7,195 nt of DNA. Source: Desulfotomaculaceae bacterium (GTDB lineage Bacteria > Bacillota > Desulfotomaculia > Desulfotomaculales > Pelotomaculaceae). The position numbers and the translations under genes are program-made. Shown here piece by piece: positions 1 to 6,364 of the stretch (the first letter of the stretch is position 1; the number at the start of each line of letters is the position of its first letter). The DNA is taken from assembly GCA_028704035.1 (NCBI GenBank), contig JAQVLS010000079.1:1-7195 (forward strand). The letters run 5' to 3'. Below the pieces are notes generated by a model, which worked only from the letters and a program-made list of their open reading frames with translations, made no database searches and was not told where the DNA came from.

Positions 1-1
1 C

Positions 2-649
2 CTGCTAATGCAGCAGGGAGGTCCCAAACGCAAAGACGGGCTGCCTTTAAGAGACCCGGCCGTATCAATCGGGTCTTTGGGAAACGGTTCCTTAATAGCG
101 GGAACTGCAACCGATCATCGCGCTGGAACGCTTCAGGAAACAGGAAATCCAACCGATATAGCGATTAAAGGGCCGGGGTTCTTCATGGTGAGGACTACCG
201 GGCAGGAGGATCCGGATCAGGTTTATTACACCCGCAGCGGTATTTTTAAAGTAGACAATGAAGGCTACCTTGTACTCAACGAAAGATACCGCGTGCTCGG
301 CGAGGCCGGCGAAATAAGGGTGGGAAGCGATAAATTCACAGTATCCGCCGATGGTTCAATTGATGCCGGCGGGACAATTGTGGGCAGGCTGCGGCTTGTT
401 GAAGTGGCTGATCTAAATAGCCTCAGCAAGGAAGGAGAATGCCTTTTTACCGGGCCCCAGGGTAGTGCAAGGCGGGCTACTGAAACAACTGTTATACAGG
501 GCCAACTGGAGGCGTCCAATGTCAACGTTATTGATGAAATGGCTCAATTAATAGTTGTAATGCGTGCCTATGAGGCCAACCAGAGGATGATTCAGAACTA
601 TGATGAAATTCTCCACAAGGCGGTAAACCAGGTAGGCAGCATCAGGTAA
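2..649 (+). CDS. flgF: Flagellar basal-body rod protein FlgF (FlgF/FlgG family), 5' end outside window
   Basis: This is a structural protein of the flagellar rod, which is exported and assembled outside the membrane between the basal body and the hook. The frame is open to the window edge, so the 215 visible codons lack the true start. Family comparison suggests about 40 N-terminal residues are missing, including the conserved ANNLAN segment. The visible part carries the central FlgE/F/G signature (GPGFFMVRTTG, then YYTRSGIFKVDNEGYLV). Near the end it has the C-terminal rod/hook helix, with EASNVNVIDEMAQLI, RAYEANQRMIQ and an ending in AVNQVGSIR. That AVN-x-VG ending is typical of FlgF, whereas FlgG proteins usually end in ANNLR. 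In Bacillus subtilis the equivalent pair is called FlhO/FlhP, so the flgF/flhO name is partly convention. The methionine codon at 8 is internal, because no ribosome binding site is visible and the homology continues upstream. The stop is TAA at 647, and flgG follows after 47 nt. Confidence 0.87.
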   Translation: MLMQQGGPKRKDGLPLRDPAVSIGSLGNGSLIAGTATDHRAGTLQETGNPTDIAIKGPGFFMVRTTGQEDPDQVYYTRSGIFKVDNEGYLVLNERYRVLGEAGEIRVGSDKFTVSADGSIDAGGTIVGRLRLVEVADLNSLSKEGECLFTGPQGSARRATETTVIQGQLEASNVNVIDEMAQLIVVMRAYEANQRMIQNYDEILHKAVNQVGSIR

Positions 650-684
650 GGCGGGATTTGAGTCCAACATTATATTAAATTTGC

Positions 685-690
685 GAGGTG
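685..690 (+). promoter_or_regulatory. Ribosome binding site fixing the flgG start
   Basis: The sequence GAGGTG lies 6 nt before the ATG at 697. An in-frame GTG at 688 is part of this site, so it cannot be the start. The protein therefore begins MLRTIAGS. Confidence 0.75.
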
Positions 691-696
691 ATATTT

Positions 697-1467
697 ATGC
701 TGCGTACTATTGCCGGGTCTGCGTCGGCGCTGAACGCCCAACAAATAAAAACTGATACCATTGCCAATAACCTGGCCAATATAAACACCGCAGGCTATAA
801 AAAAAGCCGGGCTGACTTTACCGAACTCATAGGCCAGGAACTTGGCAGCAGCGGTATGCCGGTTGCTACCGGCGGCCGGGATCAGAGAGGGCCTATGGTG
901 GGAGGCGGCGCAACAGTATCCGGTATCGCAAACAATTTAACATCCGGACAACCTCTTGAGAACCGAAGGCCGCTGGATCTCGCTGTTTTCGGGGAGGGGT
1001 TTTTTAAGGTTGTCCTGCCGGGGGGAGAAGAGCGATATACCCGCGACGGGACCTTCAGCCTTGATGCAAACGGCAACATGACAACTCCTGGCGGCTACAA
1101 ACTGGCAGGGATAAGGATCCCGCCCGGCTCGGCGGATATTACCATAGCGGCCGATGGGAAAATTAGTGTTAATGAAACGGGAAAAATAACCGGGGCGGGA
1201 CAGGTTAAAATTTACAGGTTCAATAGCGCCTCGGCACTGAAAGCGGAGGGAGAGAACCTTTTTTCAGCTGTGGGAGTGGCTCTGGAAGGGATTCCCGGCA
1301 GTAAGGGTTTCGGCATGCTCAGGCAGGGCTGCCTGGAAGCGTCAAATGTCGATCTTACGGAGGAAATGGCCGGCCTTATCGAAGCCCGGCGTGCTTACAG
1401 TTTTAGCGCCCGCATCATGCGCACGGCTGATGAGATGTTTGGGTTGGCCAACAATTTGCGGAAGTAA
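697..1467 (+). CDS. flgG: Flagellar basal-body rod protein FlgG
   Basis: This is the distal rod protein of the flagellum, exported by the flagellar type III apparatus. It has 256 residues, close to the usual FlgG length of about 260. The N-terminal rod motif is intact (ANNLANINTAGYKK at residues 23-36). The middle contains the FlgE/F/G core (GEGFFKVVLPGGEERYTRDG, then FSLDANGN). The last 46 residues are the classical FlgG C-terminal helix: LEASNVDLTEEMAGLI, RRAYSFSARIMRTADEM and a final LANNLRK. Together with the N-terminal helix this forms the coiled-coil that packs the rod. The start at ATG 697 is set by GAGGTG at 685-690. It follows flgF by 47 nt and precedes cheD by 10 nt, so all three are probably on one transcript. 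The N-terminus (LRTIAGSASALNAQQ) is less typical than the common SLxTAASGM form, but the alignment is continuous. No frameshift is seen. Confidence 0.93.
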   Translation: MLRTIAGSASALNAQQIKTDTIANNLANINTAGYKKSRADFTELIGQELGSSGMPVATGGRDQRGPMVGGGATVSGIANNLTSGQPLENRRPLDLAVFGEGFFKVVLPGGEERYTRDGTFSLDANGNMTTPGGYKLAGIRIPPGSADITIAADGKISVNETGKITGAGQVKIYRFNSASALKAEGENLFSAVGVALEGIPGSKGFGMLRQGCLEASNVDLTEEMAGLIEARRAYSFSARIMRTADEMFGLANNLRK

Positions 1468-1477
1468 GGTGATTTGC

Positions 1478-2008
1478 ATGCAGGATGCAACGGCGCCGAA
1501 ATGCGAGCTGAAGTACGTATCGCCCGCCGCCGAAATCCAGGTAGGTATCGCCGAACTGAAGGTTACAGGTCAACCGGACCGTTTAATTACAGCGGGCCTT
1601 GGATCATGTGTCGGTCTTACATTATACGATCCCCTGACAAAGATCGGCGGATTGCTGCATATTATGCTCCCCGACAGCACTTTATTCAGTAAGGTAACGA
1701 AACCCGCCAAATTCGCGGACCTGGGCATACCACTGATGGTAGCGGAGATTAAGCGGCGGGGAGGCTGGGTCGGCAACCTCCAGGCCAAGATGGCCGGAGG
1801 GGCGCAAATGTTTTCAGGAGCAAATGACAAGTTTATGTTAAATATCGGTGAACGCAATATTGTTATGACCAGGCTCATATTGAGAGGATTGGGCATCAAG
1901 GTACTGGCGGAAGAGGTAGGAGGCAGCAAGGGCCGGACGATGATCCTGGATACCGCAAACGGCCGGGTTCTCATCCGGACAGTAGGGACGCCAATAAAGG
2001 TGATTTAA
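1478..2008 (+). CDS. cheD: Chemoreceptor glutamine deamidase CheD
   Basis: CheD converts specific glutamines of methyl-accepting chemoreceptors to glutamate. It also binds CheC, which raises CheC phosphatase activity and takes CheD away from receptors. The protein has 176 residues, slightly longer than Bacillus subtilis CheD because of a short N-terminal extension. The catalytic set known from Thermotoga maritima CheD (Thr21, Cys27, His44) is present with identical spacing as Thr38, Cys44 (in GLGSCVG) and His61 (in LLHIMLP). Other family segments are KMAGGAQMF and GGSKGRTM near the C-terminus. The start is ATG 1478, with AAGGTG at 1466-1471 six nt upstream and partly inside the flgG stop region. 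An upstream in-frame ATG at 1346 lies inside flgG and is rejected. The TAA stop at 2006 shares its last A with an ATG at 2008 that opens a ten-codon frame before cheC. CheD placed directly before CheC fits their known partnership. Confidence 0.95.
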   Translation: MQDATAPKCELKYVSPAAEIQVGIAELKVTGQPDRLITAGLGSCVGLTLYDPLTKIGGLLHIMLPDSTLFSKVTKPAKFADLGIPLMVAEIKRRGGWVGNLQAKMAGGAQMFSGANDKFMLNIGERNIVMTRLILRGLGIKVLAEEVGGSKGRTMILDTANGRVLIRTVGTPIKVI

Positions 2009-2040
2009 TGGAAATATTGTGGTATTCGGGGGGGGAATAA
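2008..2040 (+). other. Ten-codon reading frame between cheD and cheC (possible leader peptide)
   Basis: An ATG overlaps the cheD stop by one base (TAATG) and has a good upstream site, AAAGGTGA at 1996-2003, four nt away. It encodes MEILWYSGGE and stops at TAA 2038, three nt before the TTG start of cheC and in the same frame as cheC. It could couple cheC translation to cheD, be a remnant of an older cheC start, or be chance. No homolog can be judged from ten residues. Confidence 0.25.
2028..2035 (+). promoter_or_regulatory. Eight-G tract acting as probable cheC ribosome binding site
   Basis: The run of eight G lies 8 nt before the TTG at 2044 and is the only purine-rich site that could serve this start. 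It is not a canonical GGAGG, since pairing to the 16S rRNA tail would use several G-U pairs. Homopolymer G tracts can slip in replication, so the length deserves checking in reads. Confidence 0.5.
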
Positions 2041-2043
2041 ATA

Positions 2044-2667
2044 TTGGCTGAAAGCGAAGTAATTTCAGGCCTCTATATGGATGCCCTGCAAGAGATTAGC
2101 AATATTGGTCTCGGCAATGCCGCCACAGCCCTTGCTGAGCTGCTGAATAAAAAGGTGGAACTAGCTGTGCCGAAAGCCAGGTTCCTTGATTTTGAACAGG
2201 TATTTGCCATGATGGGCGGGGTTGAAGAAGTGGTGTCGTGTGTGAATTTGAGCCTGGGGGGTGATATTCCCGGCACTGTGATGTTTTTGTTTATGGAGCA
2301 TAGCACTTATAACCTTATTGACATGCTGATGGGATATAAATTAGGTACAACCTCCGCGCTTGATGATATGGGGATATCCGCCATATCGGAAATAGGGAAT
2401 GTTTTAACAGGCTCTTTTATTAATGCTATTGGCGGCATGACAGGTTTAAAAATGAACACCACGGTGCCGATGTTTGCCTTTGATATGCTGGGGGCGATAC
2501 TGAGCGCCTCTCTTGTAGCCGGCGGCCACTGGGGCGATAAAATTCTCGTGATTGAGACCTTGTTTTTTCAGAACTATGATCAGATCAAAGGACACTTTTT
2601 TCTACTGCCTGAAACAGGAGCTTTAAACAGGCTGTTTAAAACTCTGGGTATGCCTGTTGAATGTTAA
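2044..2667 (+). CDS. cheC: CheY-P phosphatase CheC
   Basis: CheC hydrolyses phosphorylated CheY and acts in adaptation, with CheD as its activator. The protein has 207 residues, near the 209 of Bacillus subtilis CheC. The family active-site pattern D/S-x3-E-x2-N-x22-P occurs twice with exact spacing: Asp13-Glu17-Asn20-Pro43 in the first half and Ser112-Glu116-Asn119-Pro142 in the second. Both half-sites therefore look catalytically intact. The pseudo-repeat is typical of the CheC/CheX/FliY family, and the cell location is cytoplasmic. The start is taken as TTG 2044, which gives the usual spacing of about 12 residues to the first motif. The next candidate, ATG 2077, would leave only one residue before Asp13. 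The gene sits between cheD and cheY and ends at TAA 2665, 23 nt before cheY. In Bacillus subtilis the order is cheC then cheD, so the pair is reversed here. Confidence 0.95.
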   Translation: MAESEVISGLYMDALQEISNIGLGNAATALAELLNKKVELAVPKARFLDFEQVFAMMGGVEEVVSCVNLSLGGDIPGTVMFLFMEHSTYNLIDMLMGYKLGTTSALDDMGISAISEIGNVLTGSFINAIGGMTGLKMNTTVPMFAFDMLGAILSASLVAGGHWGDKILVIETLFFQNYDQIKGHFFLLPETGALNRLFKTLGMPVEC

Positions 2668-2674
2668 GAGATAC

Positions 2675-2680
2675 GGGAGG
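2675..2680 (+). promoter_or_regulatory. Ribosome binding site fixing the cheY start at TTG
   Basis: GGGAGG lies 10 nt before TTG 2691. An upstream in-frame ATG at 2661 overlaps the cheC stop but has no such site. It would add ten residues (MLRDTGGKYT) that CheY proteins lack. Confidence 0.75.
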
Positions 2681-2690
2681 TAAATATACT

Positions 2691-3062
2691 TTGGGCAAAC
2701 GGATCCTTGTTGTAGATGACGCAGCTTTTATGAGAATGATGATTAAAAATATATTAACCAAAAACGGCTATGAAATTGCCGGAGAAGCGGAAAACGGGCA
2801 GACTGCGATAGAATTATATAAAGAGCTTAAACCCGATCTTGTTACTATGGATATTACAATGCCCGAAATGAACGGTATAGAAGGGGTCAAGGCTATTCGG
2901 GCAATTGATCCGAACGCAAACATCATCATGTGCAGCGCCATGGGACAGCAGGCCATGGTAATGGAGGCCATCCAGGCGGGGGCAAAAGATTTTATTGTAA
3001 AACCCTTTCAGCAGGACCGGATTCTGCAGGCCATCGGCAGGGTACTGGCCAGGGCCGAGTAA
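2691..3062 (+). CDS. cheY: Chemotaxis response regulator CheY
   Basis: This single-domain receiver is phosphorylated by CheA and then binds the FliM/FliY switch. In the Bacillus-type system CheY-P favours counter-clockwise rotation. With the TTG start the protein has 123 residues and begins GKRILVVDDAAFMRMM, very close to Bacillus subtilis CheY as I remember it. The acidic pocket is Asp9-Asp10, the phosphorylated residue is Asp54 (in TMDITMPEM), the conserved hydroxyl is Ser82 (in MCSAMGQQ), the lysine is Lys104 (in VKPF) and the switch aromatic is Phe101. There is no output domain. It lies between cheC (23 nt upstream) and fliM (72 nt downstream), so the signal protein is encoded beside both its phosphatase and its target. 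The Bacillus-like stretches MCSAMGQQ and GAKDFIVKPF support CheY over other small receivers. Confidence 0.96.
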   Translation: MGKRILVVDDAAFMRMMIKNILTKNGYEIAGEAENGQTAIELYKELKPDLVTMDITMPEMNGIEGVKAIRAIDPNANIIMCSAMGQQAMVMEAIQAGAKDFIVKPFQQDRILQAIGRVLARAE

Positions 3063-3081
3063 GCGGCAGGATTAAAGTTTA

Positions 3082-3104
3082 CTACAGCCGGTTAAACCCG
3101 GTAG
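3082..3104 (+). other. Imperfect inverted repeat in the cheY-fliM gap
   Basis: In the only long gap of the operon, CTAC at 3082 pairs with GTAG at 3101, and CGG at 3089 pairs with CCG at 3098 around the loop TTAAAC. An alternative is a four-pair CCGG/CCGG stem extended by one G-U pair. No T run follows, so it is not an intrinsic terminator. It could be an RNA processing or stability element, or chance. A weak -10-like CATAAT follows at 3105-3110 without a convincing -35. Confidence 0.25.
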
Positions 3105-3134
3105 CATAATAATAAATTTAGGGTTGGTAAAACT

Positions 3135-4124
3135 ATGGACATTTTATCTCAAATCGAAATAGATGACTTGCTGGACGCCCTTTCAACCGGCAAGGTACAA
3201 ATGAATGACTTACAGGATTCCCAAAAACAAAAAGATCATAAGCTATATGATTTTCGACGCCCCAATAAATTTTCCAAAGAACATCTTCGCACCCTGCAGA
3301 TTTTACACAGTGGATTCGCCCGCATCCTGTCCAACGTTTTGACAGGTTACCTGCGCAGCAATATTCAAATTGAAGTTGCGTCGGTTGACCAATTGACCTT
3401 TGAAGATTTTATCCATTCGATTCCGACCCCGTCGGTACTTATAGAGTTTTCTTTAAATCCTTTAAAAGGAACCGCTATAGCCCAGCTGGATCCTGTTTTT
3501 TTGTTTCCGATGATCGACCTTTTTTTTGGCGGGAACGGTGAGGCGCCCAAAGATATCCGTGATTTGACCGACATAGAACTTTCAGTAGCCAGAAAATTAA
3601 CTATAAAGATATTGGATAATCTAGCCCTGGCCTGGAAGGACATTGTCCAGGTCAAGCCGGCAATTGAATCGGTGGAAACTAATCCCCACCTGCATCAGGT
3701 GTATTCCTTCAACGAAATTGTAGCACTGATTTCCTTTGCCACTCAGGTAGGGGAATCGGCAAAGGGTTTTATCAACCTTTGTTTCCCCTTTACCCTGCTT
3801 GACCCGGTGATATCCCATCTGACTTTAAAAAGGCATTTTGGCCCCGAGGCATCAGACCTTAGTGGGCTTGAAAGAAAAAAAATGGTGCACTGGCTTGGTC
3901 AGCCGTCACTAGAACTTACGGTTCTAGCCGGGCAAACATGGGTGAACGTCAACGAATTTCTTCATCTGCGGGAAGGCGATGTGTTGTTGCTGGACAGAAG
4001 GGTGGATCAGGATATGGATATGTACATAGAGGAACAGATGAAATTCAAGGTGCAGGCCGGTAAACTTGGCAGCCAGCTTGCTGTTCAAATTACAGCGCTG
4101 GCGGAAGGGGAAAAAGATGTCTAG
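3135..4124 (+). CDS. fliM: Flagellar motor switch protein FliM
   Basis: FliM is the C-ring protein that receives CheY-P and changes rotation direction. It sits on FliG at the cytoplasmic face of the basal body. The protein has 329 residues, a usual length. The N-terminal CheY-P docking peptide is clear (LSQIEIDDLL, residues 4-13), followed by a linker and YDFRRPNKFSKE at 38-49. The middle domain (about 40-230) has the CheC-like fold and contains the GGNG motif at 132-135, matching the GGxG needed for FliG binding. It lacks the E-x2-N catalytic pairs seen in CheC and FliY, as expected for a non-enzymatic FliM. The C-terminal SpoA (FliN-like) domain spans about 255-325 (LTVLAGQTWV, then EFLHLREGDVLLLDRRVD). 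The start ATG 3135 has only a modest upstream site (GGTTGG at 3122-3127). The last 8 nt overlap fliY, which suggests translational coupling. Confidence 0.96.
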   Translation: MDILSQIEIDDLLDALSTGKVQMNDLQDSQKQKDHKLYDFRRPNKFSKEHLRTLQILHSGFARILSNVLTGYLRSNIQIEVASVDQLTFEDFIHSIPTPSVLIEFSLNPLKGTAIAQLDPVFLFPMIDLFFGGNGEAPKDIRDLTDIELSVARKLTIKILDNLALAWKDIVQVKPAIESVETNPHLHQVYSFNEIVALISFATQVGESAKGFINLCFPFTLLDPVISHLTLKRHFGPEASDLSGLERKKMVHWLGQPSLELTVLAGQTWVNVNEFLHLREGDVLLLDRRVDQDMDMYIEEQMKFKVQAGKLGSQLAVQITALAEGEKDV

Positions 4125-5421
4125 ATTTTTAAAGCAGGAAGAAATTGAAACCCTCCTGAACCCGCAAAATAATGAACCAGGCCCGCCGGAAAGGGCGGAG
4201 GCGGTTGCATCGGAAGGGCCGCCAGAGAAATATATCGCAGAGGAAGACGTACCCGCAGGGGAAATGACAGGCGCTGAAGGCGTCCCTGCAGAGCAGGCCG
4301 CCAAAACAGATACGGCGCCGGTCGGGGAACAACAGGGTATTGTCGGGGAATATATAACTGATGAAGAAAAGGACGCCCTGGGGGAGATTGGTAACATCTG
4401 CATGGGGTCGGCGGCCACTACACTATCCATGCTGCTGAACCAGAAGGTGAGTATTACAAGCCCGAAGATTACAATATCAACGTTAGAAGAACTTTTTAGC
4501 AATTTCTTGAAACCGCACATAACTATACATGTGCGCTTCATTGAAGGGCTGTTGGGGTTCAATCTTTTAATTATGAAGGTCCGTGACGCAAATATTTTGG
4601 CCGATTTGATGATGGGCAGGGAAGGTATAAGCATATCTGAAGAAATAGATGAAATCAGCATAAGCGCGGCGTCCGAGGCCATGAACCAGATGATCGGGAC
4701 GGCTTCCACATCAATGGCTGCAATGTTTAACCGTACAGTAAATATTTCGCCGCCTAAAACAAAGATATATTACAGGACCGATGATTCAGGCCCCCCGGAA
4801 TTTGGTGTGGAAGGGCCGGTGGTTGTGGTCTGGTTTAATATGAAGATAGGAGATATACTTGATACCCAAATTATGCAAGTGATGGGGCTTGATACCGCTA
4901 AGGAGGAAGCAGGTCTTATTCTCGGTGAATTAATAGAGCCGCACAAAGATAAGCCAGCGCCGGGAGCGGAAGAACAACCGGTTGAAAAATTATCCGGCGT
5001 TACGGATGATAAAATTAAGGAATCTGATCCGGAACCGCCGGTATTTGTTAAACCGGTAAAACAATATGAACCGCCGGCGGCGGAAATGACGCCGCATCGC
5101 CCCGCCGTGGTTCGCCACGCTCCGTTAGGGCCTGAACCGGCGGTTCACGGTTTTGACCAGCAGCGTCTGGATTTAATCCTTGATATACCTTTAAAGGTTA
5201 CGGTGTTATTGGGCAGAACGAGGTGGCCGATTAAAGACATACTGGGTCTGGCGCCTGGTTCTGTAGTCGAGATGCAGAGTCTTGTGGATGAGCCGGTGGA
5301 GATCCTGGTAAACGGCACGCTGGTAGCCACGGGCGAGGTGGTAGTAGTAAACGAAAATTTCGGAGTAAGGATCTCCAATATTATTGGACCCAGGGAAAGA
5401 ATTCAAAATCTAGGATCTTAA
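4117..5421 (+). CDS. fliY: Flagellar motor switch phosphatase FliY
   Basis: FliY combines a CheY-P phosphatase with the FliN part of the C-ring. The protein has 434 residues, longer than Bacillus subtilis FliY (about 378) because of two linkers. The order is: an N-terminal segment resembling the CheY docking peptide (FLKQEEIETLL, residues 4-14); an acidic, proline-rich linker (about 15-75); a CheC-like domain (about 78-255); a second linker rich in Pro, Glu and Lys (about 270-345); and a C-terminal SpoA/FliN domain (about 348-430, with LDIPLKVTVLLGRT and LAPGSVVEM). Both active sites fit D/S-x3-E-x2-N-x22-P exactly: Asp86-Glu90-Asn93-Pro116 and Ser183-Glu187-Asn190-Pro213. The start ATG 4117 has AAGGGG at 4105-4110, six nt upstream. 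An in-frame ATG at 4066 lies inside fliM without a matching site. The gene is last in the operon, followed by a terminator. Confidence 0.95.
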   Translation: MSRFLKQEEIETLLNPQNNEPGPPERAEAVASEGPPEKYIAEEDVPAGEMTGAEGVPAEQAAKTDTAPVGEQQGIVGEYITDEEKDALGEIGNICMGSAATTLSMLLNQKVSITSPKITISTLEELFSNFLKPHITIHVRFIEGLLGFNLLIMKVRDANILADLMMGREGISISEEIDEISISAASEAMNQMIGTASTSMAAMFNRTVNISPPKTKIYYRTDDSGPPEFGVEGPVVVVWFNMKIGDILDTQIMQVMGLDTAKEEAGLILGELIEPHKDKPAPGAEEQPVEKLSGVTDDKIKESDPEPPVFVKPVKQYEPPAAEMTPHRPAVVRHAPLGPEPAVHGFDQQRLDLILDIPLKVTVLLGRTRWPIKDILGLAPGSVVEMQSLVDEPVEILVNGTLVATGEVVVVNENFGVRISNIIGPRERIQNLGS

Positions 5422-5428
5422 AACACTT

Positions 5429-5453
5429 AAAAGTCCTTTAAAAGGGCTTTTTT
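5429..5453 (+). terminator. Rho-independent terminator after fliY
   Basis: AAAAGTCC at 5429-5436 pairs with GGGCTTTT at 5444-5451, an 8-pair stem with one G-U pair that can extend by a T-A pair into the loop. The loop is about 5-7 nt. The descending arm runs into six T (5448-5453). It begins 8 nt after the fliY stop and should end the flagellar transcript. Confidence 0.85.
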
Positions 5454-5498
5454 GCACCTATTATTTTCCCGCAAAACAGGTTAAATTAAGAAGATGCC

Positions 5499-5506
5499 GG
5501 GAGGTG
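5499..5506 (+). promoter_or_regulatory. Ribosome binding site fixing the metallophosphoesterase start at TTG
   Basis: GGGAGGTG lies 5 nt before TTG 5512. An in-frame ATG at 5494 sits upstream of and next to this site and would add MPGGVK, so the site itself would be coding. The TTG is preferred because the protein then begins MRIFAIGDVHL, the usual start for this family. Confidence 0.75.
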
Positions 5507-5511
5507 TTAAA

Positions 5512-6243
5512 TTGAGGATATTTGCCATCGGGGATGTCCATCTTTCCTTTCGTAAAAGGGTTGACCCGACTAGCTGGGACAACGTTGAAACGTATAAACC
5601 AATGGATAAATTTGGAGAAGAGTGGCGGGAACATTCCAGGAAAATTTACGAGAACTGGATGAATACGGTAGAAACAGGTGACATAGTCCTCATGCCCGGT
5701 GATATTTCCTGGGCTTTAAAACTTGCTGAGGCAAGGTTTGATCTTGAATTTCTCGGACTGCTGCCGGGTACTGTCATATGTGTAGCCGGCAATCACGATT
5801 ACTGGTGGCAGAGCCTGGCGCAGGTCCGGGCGGCCCTGCCTGATAATATGGCAGTTATTCAAAATGATCACGTACTTGTCGGCGATATTGCCATATGCGG
5901 TTCCAGAGGGTGGTGGTGCCCCGGCTCACAATATTTTACCAGCGATGATATGAAGATATACCGCAGGGAATTAATCCGGATGGACAATTCTCTAGGGAGT
6001 GTTGATTTAAAAAAGGTTAAAGATATAATTGTATTAATTCATTTTATGCCCACGGTCGAGAGCCACGAAAAAAATGAATTTATTGAAATGTTTCAAAAGT
6101 ACGGAGTGGGTACCGTTATATACAGCCACCTGCATGGCGGGGCAGTGCGCCTGCGTCTGCCGGAAAGCGCTTGGGATATTAATTTTCATCTTGTAAGCGC
6201 TGATTTTCTAAACTTTTCCCCTCTTCTTATTAAGGAGTTTTAA
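5512..6243 (+). CDS. Calcineurin-type metallophosphoesterase
   Basis: This is a predicted cytoplasmic phosphohydrolase with a two-metal centre, resembling the COG1768 group; the substrate is unknown. The protein has 243 residues with the full set of metal ligands: Asp8 and His10 (GDVH), Asp64 (PGDISWA), Asn94 and His95 (AGNHDYWW), His177 (IHFMP), and His206 with His208 (SHLHGG). The insert RGWWCPG around residue 135 also fits my memory of this subfamily. No signal peptide or membrane segment is seen. It begins 90 nt after the fliY stop and beyond the terminator, so it should have its own promoter. The best I can see is a TATTAT at 5459-5464 with TTTAAA at 5437-5442, which overlaps the terminator and is weak. 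There is no sequence link to motility. Confidence 0.88.
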   Translation: MRIFAIGDVHLSFRKRVDPTSWDNVETYKPMDKFGEEWREHSRKIYENWMNTVETGDIVLMPGDISWALKLAEARFDLEFLGLLPGTVICVAGNHDYWWQSLAQVRAALPDNMAVIQNDHVLVGDIAICGSRGWWCPGSQYFTSDDMKIYRRELIRMDNSLGSVDLKKVKDIIVLIHFMPTVESHEKNEFIEMFQKYGVGTVIYSHLHGGAVRLRLPESAWDINFHLVSADFLNFSPLLIKEF

Positions 6244-6288
6244 AAACAAATTGACAGGATTAACAAGGTTTAATGGATTAGAGAGGTG

Positions 6289-6348
6289 TGTCCCCATTCC
6301 GCTGTCTATTACCACGCAGGGACAAAAGTTACTAGTGAAGCGGGGAAT
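6289..6348 (+). other. Structured intergenic stretch with interleaved inverted repeats
   Basis: Two stems are possible. TGTCCC (6289-6294) pairs perfectly with GGGACA (6319-6324). ATTCCGCT (6296-6303) pairs with AGC-GG-GGAAT (6339-6348) as eight pairs with a two-base bulge. The arms interleave, so the RNA could form a pseudoknot or two alternative folds. A third option, GGGGA (6342-6346) with TCTCC (6351-6355), competes with the second stem. The same bases also hold a 25-codon frame from GTG 6286 to TAA 6361 with no well-placed ribosome binding site. I match it to no known riboswitch. A degenerate repeat element or an uncharacterised leader are both possible. Confidence 0.35.
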
Positions 6349-6355
6349 CTTCTCC

Positions 6356-6364
6356 TGTTATAAA
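6356..6364 (+). promoter_or_regulatory. Candidate extended -10 promoter for the HAD phosphatase gene
   Basis: TGTTATAAA matches the extended -10 form TGnTATAAT at all but one position. It would give a transcript start near 6371, about 20 nt before the TTG at 6391. The -35 position (TGAAGC near 6336) is poor, as is allowed for extended -10 promoters. A perfect TTGACA at 6251-6256 lies further upstream, but its best 17-nt partner, TGGATT at 6274, is weak. Confidence 0.35.

Noticed and set aside
1474..1692. 72-codon plus-strand frame overlapping the start of cheD
   Set aside because: It is a shifted frame inside cheD, whose catalytic residues and spacing are exact. The arginine-rich translation has no family features.
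3073..3094. Possible sigma-28 (motility) promoter: TAAA followed by GCCGGTTA
   Set aside because: The spacing is about 10 nt instead of the roughly 15 expected, and the -10 half matches GCCGATAT only in part.
3924..4709. Long minus-strand open frame (261 codons) across the end of fliM and the start of fliY
   Set aside because: It lies opposite two well-supported genes, has no recognisable domain or ribosome binding site, and its hydrophobic, serine-rich composition is what the antisense of such coding DNA gives.
5071..5080. Perfect palindrome CCGCCGGCGG within fliY
   Set aside because: It falls in the codons of the Pro/Ala/Glu-rich linker, where repeated CCG and GCG codons make such palindromes likely by chance.
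5106..5119. Five-pair hairpin with a TTCG loop inside the second fliY linker
   Set aside because: The stem is short, closed by G-C rather than the specially stable C-G, has no T run, and lies mid-gene. It is probably chance, though a translational pause between domains cannot be excluded.
6251..6279. Sigma-A promoter with a perfect TTGACA -35
   Set aside because: The best -10 at 17 nt is TGGATT, matching only three of six positions. The extended -10 further downstream is a better candidate.
6286..6363. 25-codon reading frame starting at GTG in the intergenic gap
   Set aside because: The purine-rich AGAGAGG touches the start codon rather than lying upstream of it, and the frame is short and overlaps inverted repeats. 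It is kept only as part of the observation on this gap.
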